The position numbers were made by a program, and so were the translations under genes. Positions 21,904 to 32,269 of a stretch of 64,000 bases of DNA are shown here, one piece after another. Source of the DNA: Cercospora beticola (Eukaryota; Ascomycota; Dothideomycetes; Mycosphaerellales; Mycosphaerellaceae); assembly GCF_033473495.1 (NCBI RefSeq), contig NC_088938.1, positions 2,852,001 through 2,916,000 of the forward strand, written 5' to 3'. Each line of letters begins with the position of its first letter. Position 1 is the first letter of the stretch. A model generated the notes under the pieces. It worked only from the letters and a program-made list of their open reading frames with translations. It was not told the DNA's origin and searched no databases.

Positions 21904-22735
21904 TTCTCTCTACGATGCAATGTTCAAGAACTGGTGAAGTGAGTTGTCTGCTGATGTTGGTTATGTAGCAGAAGCTGGAAGTACTGAAAAGGTAATCCGG
22001 CAATGGACTATTACCGAAATAGGACTTGCAATGCAGGAGCGATGCTGCATCGTGAGAAACTATCGCGAGGCCGTGGAGCGGATCTAGAAGCTCTAGCTCA
22101 CACAATTCGCTGTCATGTTCGAGTTCAAGCGGGGTATGGAAGGTAAAGCGATGTTGAGTCTGATGGTAGTGCTTCAATATGCTCCTGCCTCATTTTTGCA
22201 TACAAGGAAAGTGCTGTGAAGACGGAGAAATTTGACCAGTCCAGAGTAGCATGGTAGACATTGTCTGAATGGTTGCCGTTGATTGAAATAGAGCACTTCA
22301 GTTGAATCGTTCGACGACATTGTTTGGAATGCGTGAAGCACCTTCTGCTTCGACTGGGCCCATTTTCGCACCCTGTGCCACGAGACGTGGCGCCGGAAAT
22401 CGTCTCGCGGCTAATTATAGGGTCGCTTTCAACGACGCGAACATGCTTGATACAGTCGGGTATGACCGCCTGATGATATGGAACGATCGTTGCAGGCTCT
22501 CAAGGTCGCATAGAGGCGTTGTAGAAGTCGTTGCTGCATGGTAGCAAAGGTTGTGGAGTAAAAGTGCCAAGTCTTCACTTGGCGCACGGACCACGCACAT
22601 CCAGAAATTTCCGATAAATCCCCACCCATTACCCAATCGAAGAGATTGCAATCTTTCCAGGCTAGTTTCGTGCTGTCTGAGCTCTGCTGAAGCATCATGT
22701 ACAACAGTTTCTGCTCTAACAACATCCAATCACAC
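21904..22735. other. Intergenic between SDR gene and tRNA-Leu
   Basis: About 830 nt. Contains the SDR promoter; no further gene seen. Confidence 0.5.
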
Positions 22736-22756
22736 GGTGAGATGGCCGAGCGGTCT

Positions 22757-22811
22757 GTGAGTATTCACCTCCAACTTCTTCACCTACAAACATTCGCTGA
22801 CAATCGCCAAG
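22757..22811 (+). other. GT-AG intron-like insertion in the D loop of tRNA-Leu
   Basis: 55 nt starting GTGAGT, with CTGAC at 22797-22801 and ending CCAAG. The size and signals match the mRNA introns of this window (48-61 nt; AAG acceptors also occur in the transporter and cupin genes). Removing it joins GCGGTCT to AAGGCGC and restores the D arm. Confidence 0.75.
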
Positions 22812-22881
22812 AAGGCGCTAGCTTAAGGAAATCATTCAGTTGGTTTCAATCCGCTAGTCCGAAAGGGCGTGGGTTCGAATC

Positions 22882-22932
22882 GTAAGCTCTACCAAAGAGG
22901 TCAATTCCAAAACCACGAACTAACAAGACTAG
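22882..22932 (+). other. GT-AG intron-like insertion in the T stem of tRNA-Leu
   Basis: 51 nt starting GTAAGC, with a perfect CTAAC at 22920-22924 and ending CTAG. Removing it joins TTCGAATC to CCACTCTCATC and restores both the T stem (GTGGG/CCCAC) and the acceptor stem. Confidence 0.78.
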
Positions 22933-22958
22933 CCACTCTCATCAACATTCAGATTGTC

Positions 22959-22965
22959 TTTTTTT
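22959..22965 (+). terminator. RNA polymerase III terminator
   Basis: Run of seven T residues 14 nt after the discriminator base of tRNA-Leu, as expected for a Pol III transcription unit. Confidence 0.75.
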
Positions 22966-24608
22966 GCATTTTTGTTGCGAGAGACGACTCATTTTGTTGT
23001 TCGGTAGCTTGCTGCTTGTGGGCAGGATGAGAAATGCCTTTCGCAAACTTTTGTAGACATCAATCACTTGAGAATTTTTATTATGTCAGATCGAACTGCG
23101 CCAAGCCTCCAGGTTTATTTCAGACTGCTAACAGACTCCGAGGTCTGCGGGCAGCAAGCTTCTCAGGACGCGCGGATGGTGTGCCTGTAATAACATATGT
23201 CTAGGGAGAGATTTGAGGAATAATTCCTTTTCGTGTTTATTTTGCAATCTTTACGGTGTCAGCAGCCACCGTTCGTTACAAGCTGGCGTGGTGATGAGCA
23301 ATACGTTGATGCAGGTAGGCGCCATACCTAGTTGTCAGATATGGTCGGAAAAGAAAGCAAGAAGCAGATCATTGCCAGAAGGCGTCTCAATTTGCTCACG
23401 TGCAGTCTACCGTAGTCCACAGCACCAGAACGGCAGCGACTGTGCGTGTTTACCAGTTTTGATCCGTCGACAACCCTGAGATTCACCCAGTGATATTTGA
23501 CCTATCTTCACGAGCTCATAAAATGGCTACCATCGTTGTGATGACCAAGCCAGAACCAGGTAGTGACCATCCTGCTCGAAACGCGACCGATATACACACA
23601 CACTATGCCGAAGGCATCGAGAAGCCAATATCGTAAGCCAAAGTCGATTACACAAGTATGCATACTGCTTGTCTGGCGGTCGCATTTACCAGCGCCAGTG
23701 GTAGAGCAGGCAGTGCCCTGTAAGTTCCATGCCGTGAAATATTACCCCAACACTGAACGCCCATAACATGTACAAGTCATCCGCTGACCAGCAATGGTGT
23801 AATTTCGTGTTGTGGGAACATCGGGTGTTGCGGTGAACAGGAGGTGAAGTCGTCGCTCAAAGCACAGACACTTCATGAAGAGGAAAGAGCAACGACGGAC
23901 TCAACACACCTCAACAGCGCTTCTGCATCAACCATGAACCCCAGTGACCAGTTCCAATCCAGATAGGACGTGCAGCGAGAACCGAACAAGAACGGGAAGA
24001 CAATCAGCCAGCAGCGACACGGCTGAGCCACAGGGACTTAGTGAAGGCTCGGCGGCTTCTTCTCTCGCAGCAGGTCAACTCGACTCAAGTCGGTAATGCG
24101 TCCAGCGATTCGAGAACTCGCCCGGAATCGATTGCGGGAATGCCAATACATTCCAAGGGCCAGGCACCTGTCAAAACATCAGCGACACCAAGAAGTGCCC
24201 ACACCTGCGCACCCGCCTTCCTTGAACCTCGAAACGACAAAGAATGACCTCAAGACCAGCTCATTACAATCATCTCAATATTCTTCTACTGATTACCAGT
24301 TCCTCTACGTCCGGAAATATTCACAAGAGAATGTGAGGGATCCCTCCCCTTCTTCATCGTCGTTTCAACTTTTCTCCTTCTACTGTGTCGCAGCCGTTTC
24401 GATCTATCGACACCTCTCAAAATGCAATCTCGTCTCATCAATATGTTCCCATCCGATCTATTTCCAAGCAGCTCGCCTGTCCATGCAGCCTTCCGATGAT
24501 GTCAATTCCGTTCTCCCATCATTACGCTCAAATTGCAGCAAAACAAAATCAGAAAATCCAAGGATGGATCTGTCGTCTCTTTCTCGCGGACCGATCAGGA
24601 CTTCATTC
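22966..24608. other. Gene-poor interval
   Basis: About 1.6 kb with only short frames. The frame at 24096-24899 (+) runs antisense into the Mid2-like gene and shows no domain. Nothing supported. Confidence 0.5.
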
Positions 24609-25565
24609 CTAGAAATTGCTCGCCGTGTTCACACTCCCAGGGTTCACAACACCCGGGTTGTTGTGCGGCTGCTGATATCTCTCCAACCCCGTCCCACTGG
24701 CAAGCTGTGGCGAACTCTTCCTCACACTGTCATTCTGGGAATCGACGCCGCCGCCATAAAATGGATCCATTGCGGCTTCTTTCTGTGCTTTCTTTTTGCC
24801 CCAGATTCTCCAGGCCACAAGCGCAACGCCGCCAACCAGTATCGCTCCTCCAATACCACCGACGACTCCTCCAATGATCTTTTGCGAGCTGGACGATAAT
24901 CCGCCACCTCCGCCACCGGAACCGCCGTCTTGAATTGAAGGTGCGATTGTGGACGTCGCAAAGCCGGTGGTGCTCGCAATTACACGCTGAGTTGTGCCAG
25001 TGGTAGTAAAAGCTGAGCCATCTGATGTGAAGACGGATGTGTAGGTCGAAAGTTCGGTTCGAGATGTTACGAGTGGTGCGGTGACTACGGTGGCGCTGGA
25101 GAGGGTTGAGCGATTAATCGTCGTGCTGCCCAAGTCGACAACTTCGCTCGATGCTGTGGTTGGTACCACCGCGGTCGATGTTGCGATTCGCGAAGTCACG
25201 GTCGAGCCATCGGCGTTCGTGGTGGTGACATCGATCGAAGTCGGCACATTCGTTGTTGAGGGCGCTGCCTCTGTCGTCGGCGTCGTTTCTGCTGTCGGCG
25301 TGGTCTCGGGCTGCGTCGTGGGAGTCGTCTCTGCTGGAGCGGAGCTCGTCGTCTCCTCCGGCGGGGCGCTGCTCGTTGAGCTCGACATTTCTGATTCTGA
25401 TGATGTTGTTTCGGCGGCGCTGGAAGTGACTCCTGTTCCGACGACCTGTCTCTTATTGGGAACAATACCGGCAGGAAGTTCTTCTGCTCCAATCTGGGCG
25501 AATCCAAGGAACAGTCCGAGCATGATGGATGCTGGGAAGGCCTGGTAGGGTTGTTGGGGTGTCAT
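24609..25565 (-). CDS. Mid2/WSC-like cell-surface protein with Ser/Thr-rich stalk
   Basis: 318 residues from the ATG at 25565; the frame is open 24 nt further but only from a non-ATG codon. Order: hydrophobic signal sequence (SIMLGLFLGFAQIGA region), a long ectodomain very rich in Thr, Ser, Pro and Glu (about residues 30-220, with repeated TTP/TTPT units) that should be heavily O-mannosylated, a Gly-rich spacer, one membrane helix (IIGGVVGGIGGAILVGGVAL) and a basic stop-transfer WGKKK, then a 75-residue cytoplasmic tail. This is the layout of fungal cell-wall sensors such as Mid2, or other single-pass mucin-like proteins. It has no WSC cysteine domain. Role in wall stress signalling is inferred from architecture only. 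Confidence 0.75.
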   Translation of the reverse strand: MTPQQPYQAFPASIMLGLFLGFAQIGAEELPAGIVPNKRQVVGTGVTSSAAETTSSESEMSSSTSSAPPEETTSSAPAETTPTTQPETTPTAETTPTTEAAPSTTNVPTSIDVTTTNADGSTVTSRIATSTAVVPTTASSEVVDLGSTTINRSTLSSATVVTAPLVTSRTELSTYTSVFTSDGSAFTTTGTTQRVIASTTGFATSTIAPSIQDGGSGGGGGGLSSSSQKIIGGVVGGIGGAILVGGVALVAWRIWGKKKAQKEAAMDPFYGGGVDSQNDSVRKSSPQLASGTGLERYQQPHNNPGVVNPGSVNTASNF

Positions 25566-27683
25566 ATGCCAAGCAATTCTGGTCTTCAACAGACTCTAGT
25601 CAGGAAGATCACGATTGGCCGCAAGCTCAAAATTACGAACGCCGACGGGTCTTCCGGGCGGAGCTGACGTAGGCTTCGGGCGGTGATCAAGTGTGATGAG
25701 TGATGGTCAAGCGAAGGTGAGTCTCGTGTTTCTTTCAAAACTACAAGATGAATTTCAAGCGAGTGAATGTGAAGTGGTTGTCTGTGGGTCGGTGATGAGA
25801 AGACGGAAAGGAATGGTCGTGGATGCATCAGCTCGTGAAGAGAAAACCCGCAGGGCGCCACCTTTGGGGCAGCATCTTGCTGGGTTGTTCGGGCTCGTAC
25901 TTCCGCTCAGCATTCTATTTTAGACTTTTTGTCGCGTGCCGCGCCCGTGCCACGGGACTGGAGCGTCGCCCGGTGGGTCTTCAAGCACTTTGAGTACGAA
26001 TCTGCTCTCCTGCTGACATCACAGAAACCTGCTTTGGATGCATCATCACAGCACTTCTCTCCATACACCAAAGAGCTTATACAGAATGCCTTCTGATGAT
26101 AATGAGAGAGACACGAGCTGAGCGCGCTTGCAACGACCACCCAATGGGCTGCGCGAGACATGGGACAAAGCAGGGACCAGCAGTTGTCAAACGCGCAACG
26201 CGCAATCCTCCAGCAGGGATGCTTCACGACACGAGCTCAATCCAGATCTTTCTGGCAAATCCCCCATCACCACGACGCACCGTTTCAGGAGTAGCGAAAG
26301 CAGGATTCACACCCTCTCCTCTGGCACATCCAATCTTCTCAATTTTCCTGTGCACACTCTGCTAATTTCTGGCCTGTGGTTGTGGCAGTTGACCTACAAA
26401 TTCGACCAAGCTCGTGTTTCCATGGCGTCCATTCGAAACGCTGACCAAGCGCGCGGTGGGGCTTTGCGCGAGTACGACTCGTCTCGGCGAATATTGTAGA
26501 AACCCAAGCTCTGGGGGTGTAACAGCTCTGTGCACGAATCTCGCTCCAGTTCGGAGTACCGTAACGATTTGGTGCCCAGAAAATGCATAACGCGTTGGAG
26601 TGCCACCCAAGAATGTGTCATGCTGAACTGAGACGGGGGCGGTCAATGTGATGTTCGATTTCTTCACTTTGGTCCACCGGGCGCTTCAACACCCGAGCCG
26701 GGTCCACGCAACAGGCAGCATTATTATTCGGAGACAATTGTGACAATGACAGCCTCATCATCTTGCCACGCCGTTCTTCAGCCAAGACCGAACCACACCG
26801 CCCGGCTCGCCGGTGCTATCGACGACGCGTTGCGGGTCTTATGAAATTCTGAGCGGACATGTGAATCGCGGATTGTTGCTTTCAAATGCATCGGAGCCAA
26901 GTCTCCGAACATGTCGCCATTGATGATCGTAGTCACAGAATCGACTGCACTCACAGGGTCTTGCAACAGCTGGTCCAAATTATCACACTGTTCGTGTCAC
27001 AAAAGCTACATGACCGTTTCAAAGGCTTCATCGCACAATTGTGCTACCTGGTCAATTTGATCTCAGAGCTGTCGCGGAGGAATTGCGTGGAATCGCTGGG
27101 TCTCGAATATTCCAGTCTCAAACGCGACGCAGCATGAATGTTGCTCAATCTGATGACGGCGAAACAAACCCGAGTTCCGCACGATCGCCGTGAACGACCA
27201 ATGCTGATATGCTGCATTGGATACTCCCAAGGAAACTACATACTGTTAGCAGGTTCTGCTCTGGCTGAACATGGCCTATCGTGGTGAACACTTCTGTCGA
27301 ACTTGGTCATTCTCATGGTCACCTGCTCGTTGATACCTGATCTGCTTTGCTCATATCTTCTATGGACGAGCCAGCTCCGACACTATGCGCTTCTTCCTCG
27401 GAAGCCAGAGTTGCACAGAAGACACTGAACAACGTTGCTGCACTCATACTTTAATCGAGCATCTGGTCGCCGTCGTGCATGTAGTAGAATATACCATTGC
27501 CATCGCGCATTCACAACAGAAGTCAATCCACTCACAAAAGCAGTGCCATGGCTGCAGATAAGTCCTTGACAATGACCAGAAATAGTCAACTCACAGCAAT
27601 TCCATACTCAAACACATCGGCATCCGACAACAAGAAGACGCGAGCAACTAACATCCAAGATCTCAGAACAACACACAATCACA
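25566..27683. other. Gene-poor interval
   Basis: About 2.1 kb. All frames are short, without domains or convincing splice links. A gap this long is unusual beside the compact neighbourhoods at 12-22 kb and 28-36 kb. Confidence 0.5.
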
Positions 27684-28124
27684 ATGTGCTCTTCCGCAGA
27701 CGTGGACGACTTCATCGCATGCACCAAACGAATCAACCTTGCAATCGAGCATGGACTCACGACAGATTCTGATCTTTCCACCTGCCTCGCCAAACTTCCC
27801 AGCCATATCCTCATCGATGTTATCGAACACTGCAAGGCCCATCTTTACGAAATTCTGGAAACCAACGCAAAACTTTACAGCAAACTGAACGATTCGCACC
27901 CTGGAACCGACCTGTCCGAATATGATCATTTACGGCCGGACGACACTGCACTCTCCAACATCTCCGCACTCTCTGGGGTGTCAGACCCTCAAAGTCTGAG
28001 GTCATACATTCTGATTCACCTCCTCCCCCTGATTCAGTCAGTCACAACACTGAATCGTTGCCTCTACCACTATTGTATACTTCGCACCACTCAGACGGCT
28101 CTACCCGATCATCCAACGACCTGA
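27684..28124 (+). CDS. Hypothetical protein
   Basis: 146 codons from an ATG in a good fungal context (CACAATG). Codon third positions are rich in C and T as in the real genes around it. The product is mostly helical in character with four or so Cys residues, and shows no signal peptide, membrane segment or motif that I recognise. It is isolated: the nearest supported genes are 2.1 kb upstream and, on the other strand, 0.6 kb downstream. It could continue in a further exon, but I see no compelling donor. Confidence 0.45.
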   Translation: MCSSADVDDFIACTKRINLAIEHGLTTDSDLSTCLAKLPSHILIDVIEHCKAHLYEILETNAKLYSKLNDSHPGTDLSEYDHLRPDDTALSNISALSGVSDPQSLRSYILIHLLPLIQSVTTLNRCLYHYCILRTTQTALPDHPTT

Positions 28125-28741
28125 ATCCAAGGCTGGCCTCTTTCGATTCCGTACTCAAAATCTAAAACCCTCCCTCGGCTTTTCTTTTCTACTACAAAAT
28201 CCCCCAAGCACATCCTCCGCAACCTCAAAGTTGATGCTCTTGACAATTCCCATAAACAAAACAAACTGCCCGACAAACCTCTCATCAGAGCAGCACCACA
28301 TCGTATGAGCAATGCGATATTCCCGAAAAAAGTCTGCAAAGGGGCCCCTATCGAAAAGAGCCAACACACAGCACGATCGCGAAAACTAGCACAATGCATC
28401 GAGAAGGTGTTCGCCCAAACCTGCAAATTACGGTTGGTTTGGAAGATCGAATGAAGAATGTTGGGAAATGCATTGAAGAATTTGATTTGGTCGTTCGATT
28501 GTTTCTGTGTAACCCGATAAGAACGACGAAAGCGCCCCCTTCCCGTCCACTTTCCTCCGATCCAGCAAAGCCATCGTGCCCCACACCAGTAACGACCCTT
28601 TCCACCATCTGTTCCGATAAGTGACCCGTTCAGGAAATTCTGTCTCTGTACAGCAATCCGGGCAACAGAAGCAAAAAACGATCGCTCAAACAGAAGTCGC
28701 TCGCTCGCTGAACAGCAATATCAACGAAAATGTCGAATTCC
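28125..28741. other. Intergenic between convergent genes
   Basis: About 620 nt; no gene supported on either strand. Confidence 0.5.
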
Positions 28742-30847
28742 TCACACCATCATGCTTCGTCTTCTACTCGCCATTCGCGAGCCATGTCCGACAGTCGTAG
28801 TAGCAGTAGTCCCGGCATTTGCGCTCGCACTTGCGCTCTTGGCCGCGGCAGCAGTGACCGTAGCTGGTGGCGTTGCTTTTGGTACACTGCTATGCCTTCT
28901 GTGAGCCGCAATAACCCTTCCGCCGACCTTGCCACTCGTCGATGACGAATCGTCCACACTTGCTGGAGAGCTGGATTCTTTGAAGTCGTACAGGTCGAGC
29001 TCTTCCAGCCTCTTAGTCGCAGCGTCAACCTGGTCTGGAGGCGGACTGATCCTCTTATCTAAAGCTTCGCGTCTTTTCCTAGAATTCGCGAGTAGAGTCG
29101 AGATGGAGTCCGCTGTGGATGAGCGTGGGGAGCGGGGTATGACATCGATGGATTCTCCAATGTCGCCCAAGAGACCAGCCGAAGATCGGGCAGGCGATGC
29201 ACGAGGTGAAGGGCGTGGAGAGATGTGTGGCCGGTCGTCAGTTGTAAGATGCCGAAGTGGTGAGCCCATGCTCTCTCTGCTGAGACTGCTAGTATGCGGG
29301 AGGCCGCCCCATGACGAGTCGTCTGCGGCTTCTTCTTTAATCTTCACAACACCCGAGCCTGTTCTCTTGGTCGTAGTAGATGTGCTCATGACTCGTCGCG
29401 GATCTTGCAGGCCAGATATGGCGTCTGCCATCTTCTTGTCAGGTCGACGCATCTTCGCCACGAGCGACGGCTCAGCATAATTTACTGCTGATCGTGCCCG
29501 CCGCGAAGGTCGCTGGCTGCCTTCTGTGGTGTTGCTGATCGACGAGAGGTCCGCCGGCGGAGGTGTATCGCGACCTCCATTCTTCTCAGACGGCTGGGAC
29601 GTAGCGGGCGAGAAGACATCGAAATTGGCTGGCGTTTCGGGTATCACCTCAGTAGAGGAAGGTCGAGATGGAGCGATTTCTGCTATCGCTGGTGCATCGT
29701 CGTCATGAGGAGCAGGGACCGGAATTGCTGACATGGATGATAGCCTTCGACTGCTGCGCGATGGTGCACGCTCACGCTCAATGGTAGGCTTGGAGTCGAC
29801 TGGCTTCCTCAGATCCTCTTGCACTGGCTCCGTCGCTCTGCGAGTAGTCTTGACAGGCGACATATTGGTGCTCTTGTCGCCAAGAACCCTCCTTCCTGGC
29901 TTCGTGGGCGACGACGGCCTCTCAATGTACTCCACAGGTGGTTTGATCGCGACAGTCGGTATTTCAGTCTCCTCGGGTGCTGGTTGCGTCGCAGAAGGTT
30001 TTCTGCTGAACGTGAAGTCTCCCTGCGCAGGCGGCTTTATGGGCTTGTCATTATCACGATCAGACAGTTTCCTCTTGGCACCTGTCTTCAGTATCGTAGT
30101 TGGGGCATCATCAGTCTTGTCGGGACTATGTGCCAGAATTGAAGATCTCCTTGATTCCCGTGGTTGCGATGGATCCTTTCTCTTCCGGCGTGTTTCGAGG
30201 TTGATAGATGGAAGAAGCTCCTCCACTTGGTTGCTACTGTCCTCTGGTTCCACAGGGTCTTCCTGGCTCAGCTTTGGTAGGTCGTCAAAATGCGCAACAG
30301 GCGGTGGCCCCAGATCTGGACTCCCACTCGCGGTACTGCCTCCGCTAAGACGGATCTCCCTGATCTCCAGCTCCTCGAGAGTCCGTCTTGGAAACATCTT
30401 ATTCTCGGTGATAGTCGGCATTTGCGTATCTTGCATGAGCTCGGCCAAGGGTTGTCTCTCGCGATACTGTTGTCTGCTCGGGCTGAGGATGCGAGCTTTT
30501 TCGGGCATGTCTCTTTCCTCGACCGCATCACCACCCTCGTCGATGCCATCTACCAGCCCGCTGAGTTCTGCCAGCTTCGCCTTCAGGTCCTGCTTGACTC
30601 TCCTTGCCGCAGCGCTGCTCGCCTGCATCCGCGCGTCGTACAACTCATTCTGTAGGCTGAGCACCTGTTCCCTCAAATCTAAATTATCGCTCAGCAGCTT
30701 GCTGACTTCCAGCTCCAAGCTTCGGATGCGGAGGGATTGTGTCGAATTGTTCTTTGCGAGTTCGCGATTCTGTCGGATAAATCTGCGTTTTACTTCGGCA
30801 AAATCAGCTGCTGGCGGCAAGTTGTGTGGCTTCGATTTCGTGCGCAT
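28742..30847 (-). CDS. SGO1: Shugoshin
   Basis: 701 residues, single exon. Shugoshin protects centromeric cohesin from separase by recruiting PP2A and helps sense tension at kinetochores. The N-terminal domain is typical: KRRFIRQNRELAKNNS leads into a coiled coil (roughly residues 20-95) with LRIRSLELEVSKLLSDN in heptads. A long disordered middle rich in Ser, Pro and basic residues follows. The conserved C-terminal basic box appears as SRRARSAVNYAEPSLVAKMR near residue 455-480, the region that binds phosphorylated histone H2A. About 220 further low-complexity residues follow, ending in an Ala-rich stretch and SRRRSMMV. The gene is divergent from DAD2, another kinetochore gene, across 516 nt. 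Confidence 0.92.
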   Translation of the reverse strand: MRTKSKPHNLPPAADFAEVKRRFIRQNRELAKNNSTQSLRIRSLELEVSKLLSDNLDLREQVLSLQNELYDARMQASSAAARRVKQDLKAKLAELSGLVDGIDEGGDAVEERDMPEKARILSPSRQQYRERQPLAELMQDTQMPTITENKMFPRRTLEELEIREIRLSGGSTASGSPDLGPPPVAHFDDLPKLSQEDPVEPEDSSNQVEELLPSINLETRRKRKDPSQPRESRRSSILAHSPDKTDDAPTTILKTGAKRKLSDRDNDKPIKPPAQGDFTFSRKPSATQPAPEETEIPTVAIKPPVEYIERPSSPTKPGRRVLGDKSTNMSPVKTTRRATEPVQEDLRKPVDSKPTIERERAPSRSSRRLSSMSAIPVPAPHDDDAPAIAEIAPSRPSSTEVIPETPANFDVFSPATSQPSEKNGGRDTPPPADLSSISNTTEGSQRPSRRARSAVNYAEPSLVAKMRRPDKKMADAISGLQDPRRVMSTSTTTKRTGSGVVKIKEEAADDSSWGGLPHTSSLSRESMGSPLRHLTTDDRPHISPRPSPRASPARSSAGLLGDIGESIDVIPRSPRSSTADSISTLLANSRKRREALDKRISPPPDQVDAATKRLEELDLYDFKESSSPASVDDSSSTSGKVGGRVIAAHRRHSSVPKATPPATVTAAAAKSASASANAGTTATTTVGHGSRMASRRRSMMV

Positions 30848-31363
30848 TTCATCGCGTTGAAATGTGTGTGGCTGGGGGCGTCAGCACGACGAGGACGACT
30901 TACAGACTTCAACACTCTCTGCTCCTGCAGCACCAACGCCCGCGACCAGACTCGTCGCTGTCGTCGGAGCAGGTGCAATGGGCGGCTCGTTCAACCGCGC
31001 CATGCACGAAACTCGCGCGTGCGCCCGCGCGTATGAGATGATCGATTGTGCGAAATTCGATATCGGTGGTAGTGATGGTGGTGCGCAAGGTCGCCAGAGG
31101 TTCTCGGGTGGATATCCAGACTTCCAGAGGAATACGACAGGCGCAGCAATCGCAAATTGTGTATCGAGTCCTCGTGTAACCTTATCGTGCAGCTCCTGCC
31201 GTGTAAACAGATGCGCGTTGTGAGGAGAAACAGGAAGCTTTCTCGCTAGCTGCGGCTCTGCCCGCCCGAGACGAAACGCTCATCGATGGAACGCGTTCCT
31301 GGGCGCAAACGCGGGAAGGGTCTTCTATGCACCCACTTCGACACAACGCGCCGGTACGCAACG
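30848..31363. promoter_or_regulatory. Shared divergent promoter region, SGO1/DAD2
   Basis: 516 nt between the ATGs of two divergently transcribed chromosome-segregation genes, so both promoters must lie here. I found no named cell-cycle box with confidence. Confidence 0.5.
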
Positions 31364-31848
31364 ATGTCATACGCACCACGACCGACGTCCGGCATGATGC
31401 GCCCGTCCTCGGGCTTGGGCGGGCACGGGTCGACGAACTCGCAGTCCTCCGTCATTCAATCGCGCATCAACGAGAAGAAGTTGGAATTGGAAAGTCTGAA
31501 GCAGCTACGCGATCTTTCCGCTGGTCTGGCAGGACAAATGCAGCAATTGGAAGAGAGGCTGGCCACGCTGAGCAATGGCACGGAAGCTGTGGCTGCGGTG
31601 ATGGCGAACTGGAACACTGTGCTCAGAGCGATACACATGGCTAGTGGTATGCTGCGTCTCGTATTTCTATCTATTCATGTGTTGCTGATACTGCCGTAGC
31701 TGCTATCCCGAAGCCAAAGGAGGCCGACGAGCAACAGCAGACGGAACCGAACGCAGAGCCGCAGCTTCCACAGACGTTGGTCCGCATCCCGATTGAGCAG
31801 GCTGAACATGCGAAGAAAGCGATGCAGGAAAGCCAGGCCGGTGAATGA
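31364..31848 (+). CDS. DAD2: DASH/Dam1 complex subunit DAD2
   Basis: Two exons, 31364-31646 and 31700-31848 (143 residues), joined over a 53-nt intron (GTATGC...CGTAG). The core SRINEKKLELESLKQLRDLS followed by GLAGQMQQLEERLATLSNGT and AVMANWNTVLRAI is the Dad2 signature, a short helical protein of the DASH ring that couples kinetochores to spindle microtubules. The first ~35 residues are Ser/Gly/Pro-rich and the second exon adds a hydrophilic, Gln/Glu-rich tail. I chose the ATG at 31364 because the family begins MSYxxRP; upstream in-frame sequence is not conserved in character. Confidence 0.92.
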
Positions 31849-32269
31849 ACTGCTGCGGCGCCGAACGGACTGATATCGTCTGTCCTCAACTTTTTCCACC
31901 TACGCACGGCCAGCCTTTCTCAGCAATCGAAACCGAGGTAGTGGTGTTACCTGCTGCTGCTGCGCAATGACGCAGACCATGTTCGAGAAGCACACAACCA
32001 CGCTGCCGAAAAAGCTGAATGGTGCTACCACCTAGCCTAGACATACCGAGAAGCCAGCGTCCTGGTCTGCAAAATCTACAGGCTGGTAGAAGTACCAGTC
32101 TCGTGTCTTGCACGAACCCCTCGGGCAGCTCCGAGGGGTATACGTTACGATGCCACGCCCGTGTGGACAGACTGCCTTAGCAAGTCGATTGCCTTGGTAA
32201 TGATGTCCGGATAATCTCATAGAAGATGACCAGAATAAAGAGAATATCCTCCGAATGAAAACCTCATCC
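31849..32269. other. Intergenic between convergent genes
   Basis: About 420 nt; 3' sides of DAD2 and YPI1. Nothing further seen. Confidence 0.5.

Larger units (their letters stand above)
22736..22944 (+). tRNA. tRNA-Leu(AAG) with three insertions, two of them spliceosomal-intron-like
   Basis: Exon pieces are 22736-22756, 22812-22828, 22852-22881 and 22933-22944. Joined, they give acceptor GGTGAGA/TCTCATC (one G-U pair), D stem GCC/GGC, anticodon stem CTAGC/GCTAG, loop TT-AAG-G plus C, a Leu-type long variable arm, T stem GTGGG/CCCAC with loop TTCGAAT, and discriminator A. The insertion 22829-22851 (23 nt) sits one base 3' of the anticodon, as normal tRNA introns do. The other two are 22757-22811 (55 nt) in the D loop and 22882-22932 (51 nt) in the T stem; both have GT...AG ends and fungal branch sites. 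A-box TGGCCGAGCGG is uninterrupted and the B-box GGTTCGAATC lacks only its last base. Seven Ts follow at 22959. What is seen: perfect repair of the cloverleaf on removal. What is inferred: removal by the spliceosome. Confidence 0.85.

Noticed and set aside
23681..23740. tRNA-like stretch (GCCAGTGGTAGAGCAGG)
   Set aside because: No acceptor stem, no anticodon arm and no proper B box could be found.
24096..24899. 267-codon + strand frame
   Set aside because: Starts in gene-poor DNA and runs antisense into the Mid2-like gene; no motif.
29733..30860. 375-codon + strand frame
   Set aside because: It is antisense to shugoshin; the minus strand has the coiled coil and C-terminal SGO motif, so the + frame is a shadow.
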